Shown: piece by piece, positions 62,848 through 64,000 of the stretch
How positions within the stretch are numbered: position 1 is the first letter of the stretch
Layout: each line of letters begins with the position of its first letter
NCBI RefSeq assembly: GCF_017094465.1
Contig: NZ_CP064791.1
Coordinates: forward strand, 2,046,001 to 2,110,000
Origin: Halapricum desulfuricans
GTDB lineage: Archaea; Halobacteriota; Halobacteria; Halobacteriales; Haloarculaceae
Direction of reading: 5' to 3'
DNA length: 64,000 nt
Position numbers and translations under genes: made by a program
Notes under the pieces: model-generated
Told to the model about the DNA's origin: nothing
Databases searched by the model: none
The model's input: only the letters and a program-made list of their open reading frames with translations

Positions 62848-63585
62848 ATGCCCACAATTACAGTCTGGAACGAGTACATCCACGAGAAAGAGAACGACCG
62901 CGCTGCCGAACTCTATCCCGACGGCATCCACGCCCATATCGCGGACGTGCTCGCCGAGGCTGGCCACGACACCCACACTGCAACCTTACAGGAACCCGAT
63001 CACGGCCTCACCGAAGACGTCCTCGAGGACACTGACGTCCTCTACTGGTGGGGCCACATCGCCCACGACGAGGTCGACGACGCCGTCGCTGACCGCGTCG
63101 CCCGCCACGTCCGCGAGGGGATGGGACTGATCGTGTTGCACTCGGGCCACCACGCCAAACCCTTCCGGCAATTGCTGGGGATGGACGCCGACCTGACCTG
63201 GCGGGAGGCCGAGGAGCGCGAGCGCCTGCACGTGATCGATCCCGGTCATCCGATCGCCAGTGGCTTGCCCGAGAGCTTCGTCGTGCCCGAGGCCGAGATG
63301 TACGGTGAGCCCTTTACCGTGCCTGAGCCCGACCGGCTGGTGTTCGTCTCCTGGTTCGAGGGCGGGGAAGTCTTCCGCTCGGGCTGTTGCTATCGCCGCG
63401 GCAAGGGCCGGATTTTCTACTTCCGACCCGGCCACGAGACCTACCCGGTCTACCACCAGGACGAGATCCAGACCGTCCTGCGCAACGCCGCCGAGTGGGC
63501 CGCGCCCGTCGAGGGCAGCCCCTACCCGACGGCGCCGCGCAACGTTCCCGATCCCGCCGAAGACATCGACGGCTACGACCGCTGA
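62848..63585 (+). CDS. ThuA-like (trehalose utilisation) protein
   Basis: A 245-residue protein with a class-I glutamine-amidotransferase-like fold. [12 protein letters not shown] at the N-terminus, [37 protein letters not shown] and [13 protein letters not shown] are the conserved ThuA blocks, with histidines that probably bind metal. ThuA family proteins act on disaccharides such as trehalose after oxidation. The start at 62848 has a tgtttactt element at leaderless distance; 62833 is an alternative. It precedes a GH15 gene. Confidence 0.88.
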   Translation: MPTITVWNEYIHEKENDRAAELYPDGIHAHIADVLAEAGHDTHTATLQEPDHGLTEDVLEDTDVLYWWGHIAHDEVDDAVADRVARHVREGMGLIVLHSGHHAKPFRQLLGMDADLTWREAEERERLHVIDPGHPIASGLPESFVVPEAEMYGEPFTVPEPDRLVFVSWFEGGEVFRSGCCYRRGKGRIFYFRPGHETYPVYHQDEIQTVLRNAAEWAAPVEGSPYPTAPRNVPDPAEDIDGYDR

Positions 63586-63630
63586 ACGCGACTCGCTACC
63601 GGTCCGCTCGTCACCGGTCGCAATGATCAG

Positions 63631-63638
63631 GATTAATG
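63631..63638 (+). promoter_or_regulatory. TATA element of the GH15 gene
   Basis: gattaatg lies 23-30 bases before the ATG at 63661, separating this gene from the ThuA-like gene. Confidence 0.45.
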
Positions 63639-63660
63639 CATCCTGGGGGAAACTCGACCT

Positions 63661-64000
63661 ATGACGCTCCGTAGCGCTCTCGACGATTACAAGCGCACCC
63701 GCAACGACGCGCGCGTGTTCCCTGGTGAACGTCGCTCGACGACCGGTACGTTCTCGGGACTGGACGAACGGCTCGTCTACGTCGACCAGGACGGCTGGCA
63801 TCGCGATTACTCGTATCCAATCTCGGGCCTCTCCGGCGTGAACCGATCGCGGTTCGGGATCGAACTGCTCGATGGAACGACCTGGCTCGGCGACCTCGAA
63901 ACCGTCGAACATGGGTACGTCGACGATACCGCGCTCGTCCGAACCGTCCACGAGGCGGGCGATTATACAGTCACCCAATACGATCTAACGCTCGGTGCCG
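63661..64000 (+). CDS. GH15 glucoamylase-like protein, N-terminal part
   Basis: 113 codons are present before the window ends. The N-terminus reads TLRSALDDYKRTRND, then FPGERRSTTGTFSGLDERL, YVDQDGWHRDYSYPISGLSG and RFGIELLDGT, which matches the N-terminal beta domain of haloarchaeal GH15 glucan 1,4-alpha-glucosidase-like proteins as I recall them. The catalytic (alpha/alpha)6 barrel would lie beyond the window. It fits the starch-degrading gene set; activity cannot be judged from this part. Confidence 0.65.
   Translation, partial: MTLRSALDDYKRTRNDARVFPGERRSTTGTFSGLDERLVYVDQDGWHRDYSYPISGLSGVNRSRFGIELLDGTTWLGDLETVEHGYVDDTALVRTVHEAGDYTVTQYDLTLGA

Overview
The window is a gene-dense stretch of a haloarchaeal chromosome (class Halobacteria). 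The evidence is strongly acidic proteins, high-GC codon use, leaderless genes with AT-rich TATA elements 25-35 bases before the start codon, archaeal ribosomal proteins (L39e, L31e, L18a/LX), aIF6, prefoldin alpha, DNA topoisomerase VI, a DRG-family GTPase and Trk potassium uptake. The starch/maltodextrin genes hint at a saccharolytic Haloarcula-family organism, but genus cannot be fixed from the sequence alone.

Layout. 1-5.7 kb: an iron/thiamine-type ABC transporter (permease, Tat lipoprotein, ATPase) interleaved with two paralogous 4,5-dihydroxyphthalate-decarboxylase-like proteins. 5.9-9.3 kb: membrane proteins (MATE exporter, a DUF2238-like protein, a DUF457-like hydrolase, a small tail-anchored protein). 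9.4-10.1 kb: a VapBC toxin-antitoxin pair. 10.5-15.9 kb: a potassium/stress cluster (two universal stress proteins, an AsnC-TrkA_C regulator, TrkA, TrkH, a 38-residue zinc-finger microprotein). 15.9-16.4 kb: hairpins and a diverged repeat of the kind left by mobile elements, next to tRNA-Arg(CCG). 16.5-24.5 kb: membrane ferredoxin, 6-phosphogluconate dehydrogenase, leucyl-tRNA synthetase with a second diverged copy of its C-terminal tail downstream, and an Lhr helicase. 24.5-28.5 kb: a PfkB sugar kinase, a two-domain VOC protein whose 3' end is also duplicated, and a flavin oxidase.

28.5-33.5 kb is the information-processing core (DRG GTPase, L11, L39e-L31e-aIF6, L18a-PfdA-FtsY). 33.5-38.6 kb: an ABC-2 exporter, glucose-6-phosphate isomerase, an IMPACT-family protein and a membrane protein. 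38.6-49.6 kb is a glucan locus: a chemoreceptor-type signalling domain fused to a solute-binding protein, alpha-glucan phosphorylase, a GH13 amylase, a MATE protein, 4-alpha-glucanotransferase and a TrmB-type sugar regulator with a palindrome in its own promoter. 49.7-54.9 kb: topoisomerase VI, whose B subunit carries a 569-residue intein with LAGLIDADG motifs. 55-64 kb: an antitoxin-like protein without a toxin, another DUF457 protein, a TatD-like hydrolase, a DUF2150 protein, two very large pilin-like surface proteins (one with a lamin-tail-like segment, one with PKD and malectin-like domains), a ThuA-like protein and the start of a GH15 glucoamylase.

Functionally, the glucan genes form a cytoplasmic route from dextrins to glucose 1-phosphate and glucose, consistent with the nearby Pgi, Gnd and PfkB. 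The most unusual items are the soluble receptor-SBP fusion, the Top6B intein, and two separate cases of a gene's 3' end being duplicated just downstream.
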